Positions 27,884-36,560 of a DNA stretch of 64,000 nucleotides are shown here, in pieces. Origin of the DNA: Lysinibacillus sp. ZYM-1 (lineage in GTDB: Bacteria; Bacillota; Bacilli; Bacillales_A; Planococcaceae); NCBI RefSeq assembly GCF_001308875.1, contig NZ_KQ465125.1:1-64000 (forward strand), given 5' to 3'. The position numbers were made by a program, and so were the translations under genes. Under the pieces are notes generated by a model. That model saw nothing but the letters and a program-made list of their open reading frames with translations, had not been told where the DNA came from and searched no databases. Each line of letters begins with the position of its first letter. Position 1 is the first letter of the stretch.

Positions 27884-29426
27884 CCGTATTCCACCCTTCT
27901 TCAATAAAATTGATTGTCATTGGAATTTTTAATGCTCGCTCTAAATGTTTTTTATGTCGGTTGGCTTGATACTTTTCAGCTGCTGCATTATTTTTCACGT
28001 AAATATTGAGCTGTACATAATCTTCTTCTGGATGCATCTCAATTGCATGTACAACATTTCGCTTAGAAACGTTTAAAGCATAGACAAATTTCAACAAGGC
28101 TCCAAAATCTCGTATTTTTCGATAATCCTCACGACTCATCCATGAGTTAAATGGAGCAGCAAATCGTTCAAAATAATCTTTGTTTTTATAGGAGGCTAGA
28201 AGGGCTAGTTTGACTCTTTCTGGGTGATTTAAACCGTCAATAGATTGATTCGCAATCAAATAAAAGGTATGTTGGCTTGCTGAGCTTAATTCGATATATT
28301 CACCGATGTTAAAAACCTTTGCAGCTTTCGATAATAACTGCAAATCTTCTGCATTATATTGTAAATAGCCTAGATGACAACATTCACGATACAATTGGTC
28401 AGCTAAATGCATCAAATAATCAACTTCTTTTTCAGTTCGACCATACTGACGAGCTAGCCTTCTGGCATTCCCTTCAAATACGTTATATTTATCAAAAGCA
28501 TTCCCATCTGTCTGTAAGATCCGTTTAATGATTAATCCCTCACGTAATCCCTTCTTAGTGAGCTGGAATGACTTGCTTCCGACAACGTCCATCAACACTC
28601 TAAATACCTCTAATGCAGGCAATATAATATCAGCACGATCAGATGAAAGGCCATCCAGTTGCTTCAATTCTTGGAAGCTTAATTGGCCTAAAAACAAGCT
28701 TAAATCATCTAAATTTTCTTTTGTCATTTCGTAACCATGGACACTGGCAATAGGGTAGTCATGCTTTTGTTGATGAATTTGTGCGATATTTCGTGCACTA
28801 CCGCCAATTGCAATGATTGGTAAACCAACATTCTGAATCCAAGATAGTGTTTGAAATTGCTCTTTAATAAAGGCGATGAGTTCCTTTTTTTCACTGCTAT
28901 TAATGATGTCCCCCTTCACAAAACGTTGCTTTAGAGAAACTGTCCCGAATGGAAAACTGTGTGATTGCTGAATTTCTTTATTTTCAAACAGCGTAATTTC
29001 GGTACTACCACCACCAATATCAATGGTCACTGCCGATTTTGTGCCACTGGAATAAGCAACAGCTACATAGCCAAAGTAAGCTTCCTCTTCTTCTGATAAA
29101 AGTTCAATTTGGATACCCGTTTGTTCTTTCATCTCTGAAATTATTTGGTCTCGATTTGTTGCTTGACGGATGGCGGCTGTTGCAGCTGCTTTTACATCTG
29201 TCACTTCAAAATCTTCTAACATTGCTTTAAATGTTAATAAAGTCTCCACTAACACTTGAATACCTTCTTGAGACATCTCTCCAGAGGGTAGTATATATGT
29301 ACGCAAACGTGCTACCGTTTTAATATTTCCAAGTTCATGAAGCCCTTCTTCATTGTTGTATTGATATAACACTAAGCGAATGGTATTGGAGCCGATATCA
29401 ATAATAGCTGTTTTTAGTTCATTCAA
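27861..29426 (-). CDS. ppx: Exopolyphosphatase, Ppx/GppA family
   Basis: About 521 residues. The actin-like fold is marked by IDIGSNTIRL near the N terminus and IDIGGGSTEI around 140, followed by an HD-like C-terminal part. It removes terminal phosphate from polyphosphate and may also act on pppGpp. The frame extends to 29453, but GAAGGATG sits seven bases before a TTG at 29426, giving the canonical short leader before IDIGSNT. First gene of the ppx-ppk-EAL cluster. Confidence 0.88.
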   Translation of the reverse strand: MNELKTAIIDIGSNTIRLVLYQYNNEEGLHELGNIKTVARLRTYILPSGEMSQEGIQVLVETLLTFKAMLEDFEVTDVKAAATAAIRQATNRDQIISEMKEQTGIQIELLSEEEEAYFGYVAVAYSSGTKSAVTIDIGGGSTEITLFENKEIQQSHSFPFGTVSLKQRFVKGDIINSSEKKELIAFIKEQFQTLSWIQNVGLPIIAIGGSARNIAQIHQQKHDYPIASVHGYEMTKENLDDLSLFLGQLSFQELKQLDGLSSDRADIILPALEVFRVLMDVVGSKSFQLTKKGLREGLIIKRILQTDGNAFDKYNVFEGNARRLARQYGRTEKEVDYLMHLADQLYRECCHLGYLQYNAEDLQLLSKAAKVFNIGEYIELSSASQHTFYLIANQSIDGLNHPERVKLALLASYKNKDYFERFAAPFNSWMSREDYRKIRDFGALLKFVYALNVSKRNVVHAIEMHPEEDYVQLNIYVKNNAAAEKYQANRHKKHLERALKIPMTINFIEEGWNTDDNGSNE

Positions 29427-29486
29427 ATAATCACATCCTTCATACATCTTCAATTTATTTTGTTCACATTATGTAGACCTATACAA

Positions 29487-29517
29487 AAAGTCGGATCCTT
29501 TAAAGGCATCCGACTTT
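29487..29517 (-). terminator. Terminator of cheV
   Basis: AAAGTCGGAT/ATCCGACTTT stem (29487-29496, 29508-29517) with an inner CCTTT/AAAGG pairing and a T run on the minus strand. Confidence 0.8.
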
Positions 29518-29586
29518 ACTTTCATTTATTTATACTTTCAGGATACCCATTATTAAAATTGTGAAGTATCATATAAGCCACAATCA

Positions 29587-30489
29587 TTACAGAATCAATT
29601 GGTCAACGCGTAGGATGAGCTCTGCAATTTCTGGCTTACTAATTTGATCCTCTGCTCCTACCTGATCACCTTTATGACGAAGATCATCAGTAATTAGACT
29701 TGAGAAAATAATAACCGGAAGCTTTTGAAGATCTGGATGCTCTTTGATTTTTCTTGTCAAATGATGACCATCCATTTGTGGCATTTCAATATCAGTTACG
29801 ACTAATTGGATATGCTCTGCAATATCACTACCACTCTTCGCAATTCCTTCTAAGTATTCATAAGCATCACGGCCATTTTCAAAGAATTCAACATTGTCAT
29901 AGCCAGCTTCACTCATCGTATCGAATAATAACTTACGTAATAATGGCGAATCCTCTGCAATTAAAATACGTTTTCCAGAACGTTCACGTTTGCCTAGCTT
30001 TTTAACAGATTCCACACTTATGCCCGATTCAGGATTAATATCCACCATAATTCTTTCGAAATCGAGTAGTAGAATCATTTGTTCATTTTGTTTAATAACG
30101 CCAATTACTTGTGATGTTCCACCTTGATACATATCTGAAGGTTTTTCAATTTGATTCCAAGATATACGATGAATTTGTGTCACGTTATCCACATGGAACA
30201 CTACACGTTGCTTATTAAATTCAGCAACAATATATTTTTGTTGTGGATTACGCTCAGTGCCTTGAATTCCTAATACTCGTAACATATCCACAACTGGTAA
30301 TACTTCACCTCGTAATTGAATGATTCCTTCTACATGCGGGTGCGCGTGTGGAATAAATGTTACTGGGATCGGTTGAATGATTTCTTTTACTTTAATAACA
30401 TTGATACCAAATTTATTGTTAGCCACTTCAAATTCAACAATCTCTAGCTCATTTGTGCCACTTTCTAATAATATTCCTTTATGTTCCAA
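29587..30489 (-). CDS. cheV: Chemotaxis coupling protein CheV
   Basis: 300 residues: an N-terminal CheW-like coupling domain (about 15-155) and a C-terminal response-regulator receiver (about 172-300) with phospho-acceptor Asp in VVTDIEMPQMDGH and Lys in SKPEI. CheV couples chemoreceptors to CheA and helps adaptation. The start is TTG 30489 with AAAGGAG ten bases before. It stands alone here, away from a che/fla operon, as in B. subtilis. Confidence 0.93.
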   Translation of the reverse strand: MEHKGILLESGTNELEIVEFEVANNKFGINVIKVKEIIQPIPVTFIPHAHPHVEGIIQLRGEVLPVVDMLRVLGIQGTERNPQQKYIVAEFNKQRVVFHVDNVTQIHRISWNQIEKPSDMYQGGTSQVIGVIKQNEQMILLLDFERIMVDINPESGISVESVKKLGKRERSGKRILIAEDSPLLRKLLFDTMSEAGYDNVEFFENGRDAYEYLEGIAKSGSDIAEHIQLVVTDIEMPQMDGHHLTRKIKEHPDLQKLPVIIFSSLITDDLRHKGDQVGAEDQISKPEIAELILRVDQLIL

Positions 30490-30554
30490 TGCAATCCCGC
30501 TCCTTTCTCTACTTCTATTTATAATTCAATTGTATCATAGGCAATACATTTCTC

Positions 30555-31877
30555 CTACTTGCTATTTCCATTTTTATCATTAACTTTTAGATGTACCAAT
30601 AGGCCGATAACTGTCATCACAATTAACGTTGATAATGCGACACGGCTAGCAAGAGTACCATAATCCTTCATCCACAAAGTAACTGTCCCATATACGGCTG
30701 GTCCGATAATGGATGATACTTTCCCTGAAAAAGCAAACAACCCAAAAAACTGTCCACGTTTCTCGTCTGGTGACAATTCAATAATATAGGTCCTAGATGT
30801 TACCCACATAGAACCAAGTGATATACCAAATAGACTACCAGCAAGCCAAAACATCCATTGTGCTGTTGCAAAAACAGCAAACACCAAAGCGACAATCATA
30901 ATCAGTGCTACCATCGTAATGGCACGTTTAGCACCTATTGATTTTGTAATATAACCAAATGCCAAAGAGCCAATAATCGTTGAGACAGTTGAGACCAAAT
31001 AAAGAATGATAAATTGACCAGAACTAAAACCAACAATGGCAGTGGCATATACAGCCATCATAGCAATCGTAGTAGCGATGGCATCATTCAAAAAGAAATA
31101 AGCTATCATAAAAGTAAAGATCGCCTTATATTGCTTCATATCCTTGAATGTTTGAATAATTTCTTTATAGCCATCAAAAAATTTCATGGACTTCCGCTGT
31201 GATTTTGGGATTGGTGTATCTTTATTAATCAAAAATAACGGCAGTGAGAATAATAAATACAATATTGCCGTTGGTATAAATGCACGATGAAAATCACTGC
31301 TGCCTACATACAAATAAACGAGTAATCCAAAAAGTGTACCCAGATACCCAATTGCAACACCATAGCCAGAAATCAGTGGCATTTCTTCTTTCGTTCCTAA
31401 ATCCCCCATCATTGAATCATAGAATACTAGACTGGAATTAAAGAAAAACTTTGCAATCACAAAACTTGCCACCACTAAAAACAGACTAAGTGGTACGCCT
31501 GAGTAATGAGTTGTTGTCTGTAGATTAGCAAATATCCCCATCATAAAAGTAAACAAAATGGAAATGGAAGCAAACCAGACAATAAATCTCTTTTTATAGC
31601 CAGTGTTATCAATCCATACCCCGAAAAGTGGAGAGAATATTACAAGCAATAAGCTGGCAATAGCATTAGCGTACGAAATAAAGGTACTCGCTACTTGTTG
31701 CATGACTTCATTTGTCCCTAACACCTCATCCATATAAAACGGGAAAAAAATCGTATTAATATTTGAAGAAAAAATCGTATTGGCAAAATCATAGAAAGCC
31801 CATGAAAGTATCGGTAATGATAAGTATATCGCTAACTGACTTCGATGCTGGACATCTATTGCTGGACTCTTTTTCAT
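30555..31877 (-). CDS. MFS transporter, UMF1/Atg22-like family
   Basis: 440 residues, about 12 spans. The N terminus LSWAFYDFANTIFSS and PLFGVWIDNTGYKKR mark the UMF1 (Atg22-like, B. subtilis YxiO) branch of the major facilitator superfamily. Eukaryotic members export amino acids from the vacuole; bacterial substrates are unknown. GGAGGG precedes the ATG. Single-gene unit. Confidence 0.8.
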   Translation of the reverse strand: MKKSPAIDVQHRSQLAIYLSLPILSWAFYDFANTIFSSNINTIFFPFYMDEVLGTNEVMQQVASTFISYANAIASLLLVIFSPLFGVWIDNTGYKKRFIVWFASISILFTFMMGIFANLQTTTHYSGVPLSLFLVVASFVIAKFFFNSSLVFYDSMMGDLGTKEEMPLISGYGVAIGYLGTLFGLLVYLYVGSSDFHRAFIPTAILYLLFSLPLFLINKDTPIPKSQRKSMKFFDGYKEIIQTFKDMKQYKAIFTFMIAYFFLNDAIATTIAMMAVYATAIVGFSSGQFIILYLVSTVSTIIGSLAFGYITKSIGAKRAITMVALIMIVALVFAVFATAQWMFWLAGSLFGISLGSMWVTSRTYIIELSPDEKRGQFFGLFAFSGKVSSIIGPAVYGTVTLWMKDYGTLASRVALSTLIVMTVIGLLVHLKVNDKNGNSK

Positions 31878-32049
31878 AAAACCCTCCCTTACATTCTCTA
31901 TAATAATCCATTAATTTCTCTTCGTAATAAAAAATACCTTTTTTTAAAGAAAATTAATATTATTTACAATATAACAGTAAATTCATTGAAACATAACTGC
32001 TAAAAGATCCATTAATATGAACCTTTGTCAAGCCTTCTCTAGGAAAAAC

Positions 32050-32088
32050 AAAAAAGATATCCAAGCCCCTCACTTGGATATCTTTTTT
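32050..32088 (-). terminator. Terminator of the HxlR gene
   Basis: A perfect 16-bp stem (32050-32065 with 32073-32088) with A/T-run ends on both strands, adjacent to the HxlR stop codon. Confidence 0.85.
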
Positions 32089-32089
32089 A

Positions 32090-32425
32090 TTAATCTTTGG
32101 TTATCGTTACCCAGTCAGAAGACCATTGTTCAATTGCCTTTAGCACTGGTGCAAGTGCATATCCCTTTTCCGTAAGCTCATACTCAATGACGACTGGTGT
32201 AGTAGGAATGACAGTGCGTAGCAAAATTTCCTCGGTCTCTAGCTCCTTTAATCGCTCGGTTAATACGCGGCTGCTTATATTTAACTGTTTTTTAATAGTT
32301 GAATACCGCTGAGGACCATCTAATAACTGATAAATAAGCAAAGTATTCCAACGATGATTTAAAATTTTTAGTGCCTTTTCAAATCGAGGACAAATTTTTT
32401 TTTGATCCACGGTACATGCCTCCAT
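32090..32425 (-). CDS. HxlR-type (DUF24) redox/electrophile repressor
   Basis: 111 residues, a complete winged helix of the HxlR (DUF24) class: LNHRWNTLLIYQLLDGPQRYSTI then ISSRVLTERLKELE. Two N-terminal cysteines (Cys4 and Cys12) occupy the place of the sensing Cys of YodB, CatR and HypR, which respond to quinones, diamide or hypochlorite. It is divergent from a DoxX gene over a 139-bp control region with direct repeats, the same arrangement as catR/catD-like systems. Likely represses doxX and itself (inference). Confidence 0.85.
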   Translation of the reverse strand: MEACTVDQKKICPRFEKALKILNHRWNTLLIYQLLDGPQRYSTIKKQLNISSRVLTERLKELETEEILLRTVIPTTPVVIEYELTEKGYALAPVLKAIEQWSSDWVTITKD

Positions 32426-32477
32426 TGTTAGTAGTTCATATACAACAGTATATCACTTTTTTATTCACTCAGTTCTT

Positions 32478-32530
32478 AAAATACATTTAGTTACTTGACA
32501 AAAGTCGTTTTTAAAAATACACTAGGTTAC
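32478..32530 (+). promoter_or_regulatory. doxX promoter with two direct-repeat operators
   Basis: TTGACA (32495-32500), 17-bp spacer, TACACT (32518-32523). A 17-base direct repeat, AAAATACA-n4-GTTAC, lies at 32478-32494 just upstream of the -35 and at 32514-32530 over the -10 (14 of 17 identical). Binding there would block transcription. Confidence 0.6.
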
Positions 32531-32564
32531 GAATTGTAAGTTAAAGAAAAGGAGCTACTTTATA

Positions 32565-32957
32565 ATGCAAAACATTGGTTCAACTATTTTACGTGTCGTT
32601 CTCGGCATTATTTTTGCTGTGCATGGTTTTCAAAAGTTTCAAGGAGGAATCAGCTACACTGCAGACTTTTTTGATAGTTTAGGTATACCAGGATTTATGG
32701 CGTATATCGTTGCGATTATTGAATTAGTTGGAGGAATTGCCCTTATTTTAGGCTTAGCAACAAGAATTTTCGGCGCATTACTAACAATTACTATGATTGT
32801 TGCCATTTTCACAGCTAAGCTTAGCATTGGCTTTATTGGAGCTGATGGACTAGCTGGTTACGAATTAGATTTAGCTTTGGGTGCAATTGCCCTATACTTC
32901 ACTCTAGCTGGTGCTTCTAGCTTTTCATTAGACGCCCAACTTTTTGGGAAAGAGTAA
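32565..32957 (+). CDS. DoxX-family membrane protein (CatD/MhqP-like)
   Basis: 130 residues, four spans, with the DoxX pattern RVVLGIIFAVHGFQKF at the N terminus and IELVGGIALILGL in span 2. In B. subtilis, CatD and MhqP of this family are induced by catechol and quinones and accompany ring-cleavage dioxygenases. Here no dioxygenase is adjacent. AAAGGAG stands upstream of the ATG and a terminator follows at once. The divergent HxlR repressor is its probable regulator. Confidence 0.85.
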   Translation: MQNIGSTILRVVLGIIFAVHGFQKFQGGISYTADFFDSLGIPGFMAYIVAIIELVGGIALILGLATRIFGALLTITMIVAIFTAKLSIGFIGADGLAGYELDLALGAIALYFTLAGASSFSLDAQLFGKE

Positions 32958-32959
32958 AA

Positions 32960-32999
32960 AAAACCTGAAGTCTCTCCAAATTGAGATACTTCAGGTTTT
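32960..32999 (+). terminator. Terminator of doxX
   Basis: A 12-bp AAAACCTGAAGT/ACTTCAGGTTTT stem extended by CTC/GAG across a bulge, usable in both directions (the convergent gene ends at 33022). Confidence 0.85.
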
Positions 33000-33021
33000 C
33001 TTTTATCCATATTAATGTTGA

Positions 33022-33888
33022 TTATTTATAATGCTGAAGAAGAGCCTGTGTACCATTTTCGCCATAGCCCTCTTCGACCAATTTTCCATACATTTCATAG
33101 ACTAACGCTAATCCTGGTAAAGTGATTCCCATTTTCTTGGATTCATCCAAAGCTATTTTCATATCCTTTACAAAATGTTTGATATAAAAACCTGGGGCAA
33201 AGTCTTCTTTAATCATTCGTGGTGCTAAGTTACTTAGAGACCATGAACCTGCTGCACCTGATGCAATTGACTGCAACACAGTTGGTAAATCCAGTCCTGC
33301 CTTGAGACCATAAGCAAGTGATTCGCATACCCCAATCATACCTGAAGCTATGGCAATTTGATTACACATCTTCGTATGCTGCCCAGCACCTGCTTCACCC
33401 TGATAAACAATATTTCCCCCAAAATGCTTCATCAGCGGTAAAACTTTATCATAAGCTGCTAAATTGCCACCAATCATAATGGACAATGTCCCATTTTGCG
33501 CACCGATATCACCACCCGATACAGGTGCATCTAAAGCCTCCACACCAATAGATTGAGCATGCTCATAAATTTTTTTGGCTAAAGAAGGCTCAGAAGTCGT
33601 CATATCAATGATAAGGTTGCCAGGTTCAGCTGTTTTGAAAAGACCACTATCTCCAAAATAAACTTCCTCAACATCTGAAGGGTAACCAACCATTGTAAAT
33701 GCAATTTCTTGATTTCTAAATGCTTCTGCTGGTGAACTGGCCCATGCTGCCCCTAATGCTACTAGTGACTCTGCTTTCTCTTTTGTTCGAGTATACACTG
33801 TCACCTCATGGCCATTTTTCAATAAATGTTTTATAATACTAGCCCCCATCACGCCAGTTCCAATAAATGCAATACGTTCTTTTTTCAT
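33022..33888 (-). CDS. Beta-hydroxyacid dehydrogenase, HIBADH/GarR family
   Basis: 288 residues. Rossmann motif FIGTGVMG near residue 8, DAPVSGG near 117, and catalytic Lys in GQHTKMCNQ near 168. It is a paralogue of the mmsB product at 21904 but only distantly similar. Substrate could be 3-hydroxyisobutyrate, tartronate semialdehyde or a succinic-semialdehyde type. The start is ATG 33888, with AAAGGAG nine bases upstream. Single-gene unit. Confidence 0.8.
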   Translation of the reverse strand: MKKERIAFIGTGVMGASIIKHLLKNGHEVTVYTRTKEKAESLVALGAAWASSPAEAFRNQEIAFTMVGYPSDVEEVYFGDSGLFKTAEPGNLIIDMTTSEPSLAKKIYEHAQSIGVEALDAPVSGGDIGAQNGTLSIMIGGNLAAYDKVLPLMKHFGGNIVYQGEAGAGQHTKMCNQIAIASGMIGVCESLAYGLKAGLDLPTVLQSIASGAAGSWSLSNLAPRMIKEDFAPGFYIKHFVKDMKIALDESKKMGITLPGLALVYEMYGKLVEEGYGENGTQALLQHYK

Positions 33889-34042
33889 ATGTACATACTC
33901 CTTTGTCATAAAAGTTAGAATCGTTTCACTAAGTGACTTTATCCTTTCAGTTTAGGCGAATAAATAAAATAATTCAAATTCTTCCTACAACTTGTACTAA
34001 AAAATATATGGCTTGCATATATACCGAATAAGCAAAAAAAAG

Positions 34043-34071
34043 AGAGCAAGTGATTGGGGGATCACTGCTCT
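34043..34071 (-). terminator. Terminator of the Spo0E-like gene
   Basis: AGAGC-AGTGAT/ATCACT-GCTCT stem with one bulged A; the minus strand runs into eight T residues. Confidence 0.75.
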
Positions 34072-34183
34072 AAAGGGGGAAATGAGAATGTTGCTGTGTT
34101 CATAGTTAGTTTTTCCCCAATGAAATGCATTTTAAACATATATTTTTAAAATGTTTATTACTCTGAATACTGGAACAATCTTT

Positions 34184-34363
34184 TTATTCGTCTCGGTCTT
34201 TTTCTTCATCAAAAAATGCGGTCTGTCTATAATAAGTATTCATTAACTGATCTAATCTGCGACTCAGTTGAATGGTTTTAGCATTTTGTAACCCGTTCTC
34301 TACACCTGAGCGAATCATCATCTCACGAGTTTGTTCCATTTGTTTCAAGAGTAGATTGACCAT
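34184..34363 (-). CDS. Spo0E-like aspartyl-phosphate phosphatase
   Basis: A 59-residue protein. It carries the Spo0E-family signature LSRRLDQLMNTY (about 33-44; consensus SxxLDxLI), preceded by a first helix (LLLKQMEQTREMM). Family members dephosphorylate Spo0A-P or other response regulators and delay sporulation. GGAGGG lies nine bases upstream of the ATG, and a terminator follows at 34043-34071. Only short ORFs are found this way, so it is easily missed. The target regulator cannot be told from sequence. Confidence 0.8.
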   Translation of the reverse strand: MVNLLLKQMEQTREMMIRSGVENGLQNAKTIQLSRRLDQLMNTYYRQTAFFDEEKDRDE

Positions 34364-34455
34364 TCATACAACCCTCCACACACAAATAATCATACCATTA
34401 TTATACATTTATATTTCATTTCTTACAGCATTAACTTACGACAATGTTCGACAAA

Positions 34456-34644
34456 TTAACTTCTTGGGATTTCGTTGTAAGTATAGATAATCCGTCCATT
34501 TTGCTTGGCCTCACCCCTAAAGTGTTTAAATAAAGGATGCATTACAAGTATTTCGCGAAATTCGTAAAATTCTTCCTTTTGAATTTCGATACTTCCTATT
34601 TCCCCGTTTTGTAATTGTTTAAGCATATTTTCGTATTTTTCCAT
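34456..34644 (-). CDS. Small conserved-looking cytoplasmic protein
   Basis: 62 residues, no membrane span or signal. It is Glu/Lys-rich with a C-terminal RIIYTYNEIPRS. AAAGGAAT is properly spaced before the ATG, and codon use matches neighbours, so I treat it as a gene. I do not recognise the family. Its neighbours are the Spo0E-like gene and a divergent DUF2187 gene. Confidence 0.6.
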   Translation of the reverse strand: MEKYENMLKQLQNGEIGSIEIQKEEFYEFREILVMHPLFKHFRGEAKQNGRIIYTYNEIPRS

Positions 34645-34766
34645 TTGTTTTATTCCTTTCTTTTAAATCTTTTGTGTAAAATTATGAATTATTTAAAAAA
34701 AGCTTTACGTTTACCAATTTTTCATGCAAACTGTATATTATTAGTCGATGAAGGAGCTGACTGTCT

Positions 34767-34955
34767 GTGAAAATAGCTGAAGTTGGAAATATTATCGAAT
34801 TTAAAAATGGTCTCCAAGGTATTGTCGAAAAGGTAAATGAAAATTCGGTAATCGTTAATTTATCATATATGGAGAATTTTGAATCCCTTGAAATTGAAGA
34901 GAAAACGGTCGTCAATCATAAACGTTACAAAATTTTATATACTAATGAAGCTTAA
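34767..34955 (+). CDS. DUF2187 family protein, YkvS-like
   Basis: 62 residues forming a small beta fold (IAEVGNIIEFKNGLQGIVEKV; ...VVNHKRYKIL). It closely resembles B. subtilis YkvS as I recall it. The start is GTG 34767 with AAGGAG ten bases before. A terminator follows. Function unknown; in B. subtilis ykvS lies in the general region of mhqR and kinD, whose counterparts are at 36.6-38.6 kb here. Confidence 0.8.
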   Translation: MKIAEVGNIIEFKNGLQGIVEKVNENSVIVNLSYMENFESLEIEEKTVVNHKRYKILYTNEA

Positions 34956-34965
34956 TAGTCTGAAT

Positions 34966-35008
34966 AGTCCCTATTTATCTTTATAGATGATATGGGGCTT
35001 TTTTTTTG
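34966..35008 (+). terminator. Terminator after the DUF2187 gene
   Basis: AGTCCC pairs with GGGGCT (one G-T wobble), followed by ten T residues. It lies inside the upstream extension of the next frame, supporting the later start of that gene. Confidence 0.65.
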
Positions 35009-35034
35009 ATAAAATTAAAGCATGGAGGTCGAAT

Positions 35035-35652
35035 ATGCTAACAAATTCGAAACAAACAATACTATTACTCCTTTCTCTATTATTCGTTTATGGCATGCTT
35101 GCTTTTACCTTTGCTAACCAAGCAGTATTTTGGTACATGTATGCATTTACTTTACTAGTATGTATTGCCATTGCCATATTAGCTGGTTCGATTGAAGATC
35201 AATTACCTACATGGCAATTTTTACTCTTTGGTATTGGGTACGGTACCATCACATATGGTGTTATTCGCATCGGTTACTGGCTTGCTCCATATATTAATAA
35301 TAACTTAGTACAATCTGTTCATAAATTTTTAACAAACTATGGACCGCAAAATATTTGGCACTATGCTTTACTTGTTTTTATTGTTGCCATTGGTGAAGAA
35401 TTATTTTGGCGTGGTTACATTCAGCAACAATTAAAACGCTTTATGCGCCCAACTTTAGCTGTCCTCGTTACTGCAGTTTTATGTGCAATTTCCATTGCCC
35501 TAAGTGGTTTTATCTTAGGTGTGGTTGCTGCACTTGTGACAAGTATTATTTGGGGCTTCTTGTATGAATGGCGGAAAAGTATGCCACTTGTTATTGTAGC
35601 TCATGTTGTTTTTGTACTATTATTATTTTTAGTGTTGCCTTTAACATCATAA
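35035..35652 (+). CDS. CPBP-family intramembrane metalloprotease-like protein
   Basis: 205 residues, six to seven spans. The Abi/CPBP motif EExxxR is present as GEELFWRGY (Glu121, Glu122, Arg126) and a later His (VAHVV, about 190) fits motif 3. Members process prenylated or other membrane proteins, or give bacteriocin self-immunity. GGAGG six bases before the ATG at 35035 fixes the start. The next gene encodes a lipoprotein 61 bases downstream. Confidence 0.8.
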   Translation: MLTNSKQTILLLLSLLFVYGMLAFTFANQAVFWYMYAFTLLVCIAIAILAGSIEDQLPTWQFLLFGIGYGTITYGVIRIGYWLAPYINNNLVQSVHKFLTNYGPQNIWHYALLVFIVAIGEELFWRGYIQQQLKRFMRPTLAVLVTAVLCAISIALSGFILGVVAALVTSIIWGFLYEWRKSMPLVIVAHVVFVLLLFLVLPLTS

Positions 35653-35713
35653 CATTATTATTTGGAAACATTTTAGCTTTACTAACGTTTAATTTAGAAA
35701 AGGAGGGTTTTTT

Positions 35714-36403
35714 ATGCAAAAAAAATTATTTTCTATTCTTGCATTATTATTAACAGCTGTATTAGTTGTGGGTTGTAATACCTCTGAAAAAACAGGGGAT
35801 TCAGATGCTCAACAAAATGAGCCGTCAAATACTGCTGCCGATCAAAAACCATCTGGCGATGAAACAGCAGGTGAGACACAAGAGGAAGATGATACACCTG
35901 CATCAAATGAAACAAATACAGAGGATGCTTCCAAACAGCCACAAAAAGATGTGACTTATAAACAAAATGGTGTAGATAAAACTGAAAAGGCAACTGAATC
36001 TAAAAGTGTTGACCAAAGCTATAAGCTACAACAGCTTCCAGGATTCACTTTGACACAAGAAGAGCCAGGAAAAGATATGTTAGTATCTAATGATGATGAT
36101 GAAGTGTTTATGCGTATCGAAACAATTGAGGCATCACAATCAAGCTTTACTGAAGTAAAAACAACTATGCAAGATTATATGAATGCTGTAGGTGAAACAG
36201 TAGCTTTAACTACTGATGAATTAGCTGTATTCAAAGATGTTCAAAATATTGAAGGTTATGTTGTAGACTTTGATACAGAGAAAGTACTTGGGGTTGTTTT
36301 TGAAAAAGATGGTATCATTACAAAATTAACAATTCACGATAATGATAAGCAAGATTTAACAGATGCAATGCTGAACATGGCAGCAACTATTTCTAAAAAA
36401 TAA
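35714..36403 (+). CDS. Lipoprotein with Ser/Asp/Glu-rich linker
   Basis: 229 residues. A lipoprotein signal peptide ends in the lipobox VVGC (Cys21). A low-complexity acidic, Thr/Gln-rich linker (22-95) should hold the globular C-terminal domain (about 100-229) away from the membrane. I do not recognise the C-terminal domain. AAAGGAGGG lies upstream, a terminator lies 18 bases downstream. Possibly co-transcribed with the CPBP gene. Function unknown. Confidence 0.75.
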   Translation: MQKKLFSILALLLTAVLVVGCNTSEKTGDSDAQQNEPSNTAADQKPSGDETAGETQEEDDTPASNETNTEDASKQPQKDVTYKQNGVDKTEKATESKSVDQSYKLQQLPGFTLTQEEPGKDMLVSNDDDEVFMRIETIEASQSSFTEVKTTMQDYMNAVGETVALTTDELAVFKDVQNIEGYVVDFDTEKVLGVVFEKDGIITKLTIHDNDKQDLTDAMLNMAATISKK

Positions 36404-36421
36404 TAATTCGTAATCCATGAA

Positions 36422-36451
36422 GGACTATAGACAATGCCCTGTCTATAGTCC
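36422..36451 (+). terminator. Terminator after the lipoprotein gene
   Basis: A perfect 12-bp stem GGACTATAGACA/TGTCTATAGTCC followed by a T-rich tail. Confidence 0.85.
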
Positions 36452-36524
36452 TTCTATTTTGTCAATTACTGAGCTATAAGATGTTGGATCTTTGCCACAT
36501 ACGTCTTTCTTTTTTTACATGATA

Positions 36525-36560
36525 AAAAAAGTTGTCTCAAATTAATGAGACAACTTTTTT
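36525..36560 (-). terminator. Terminator of mhqR
   Basis: A perfect 15-bp stem (36525-36539 with 36546-36560) with A/T ends, overlapping the mhqR stop codon. Confidence 0.85.
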
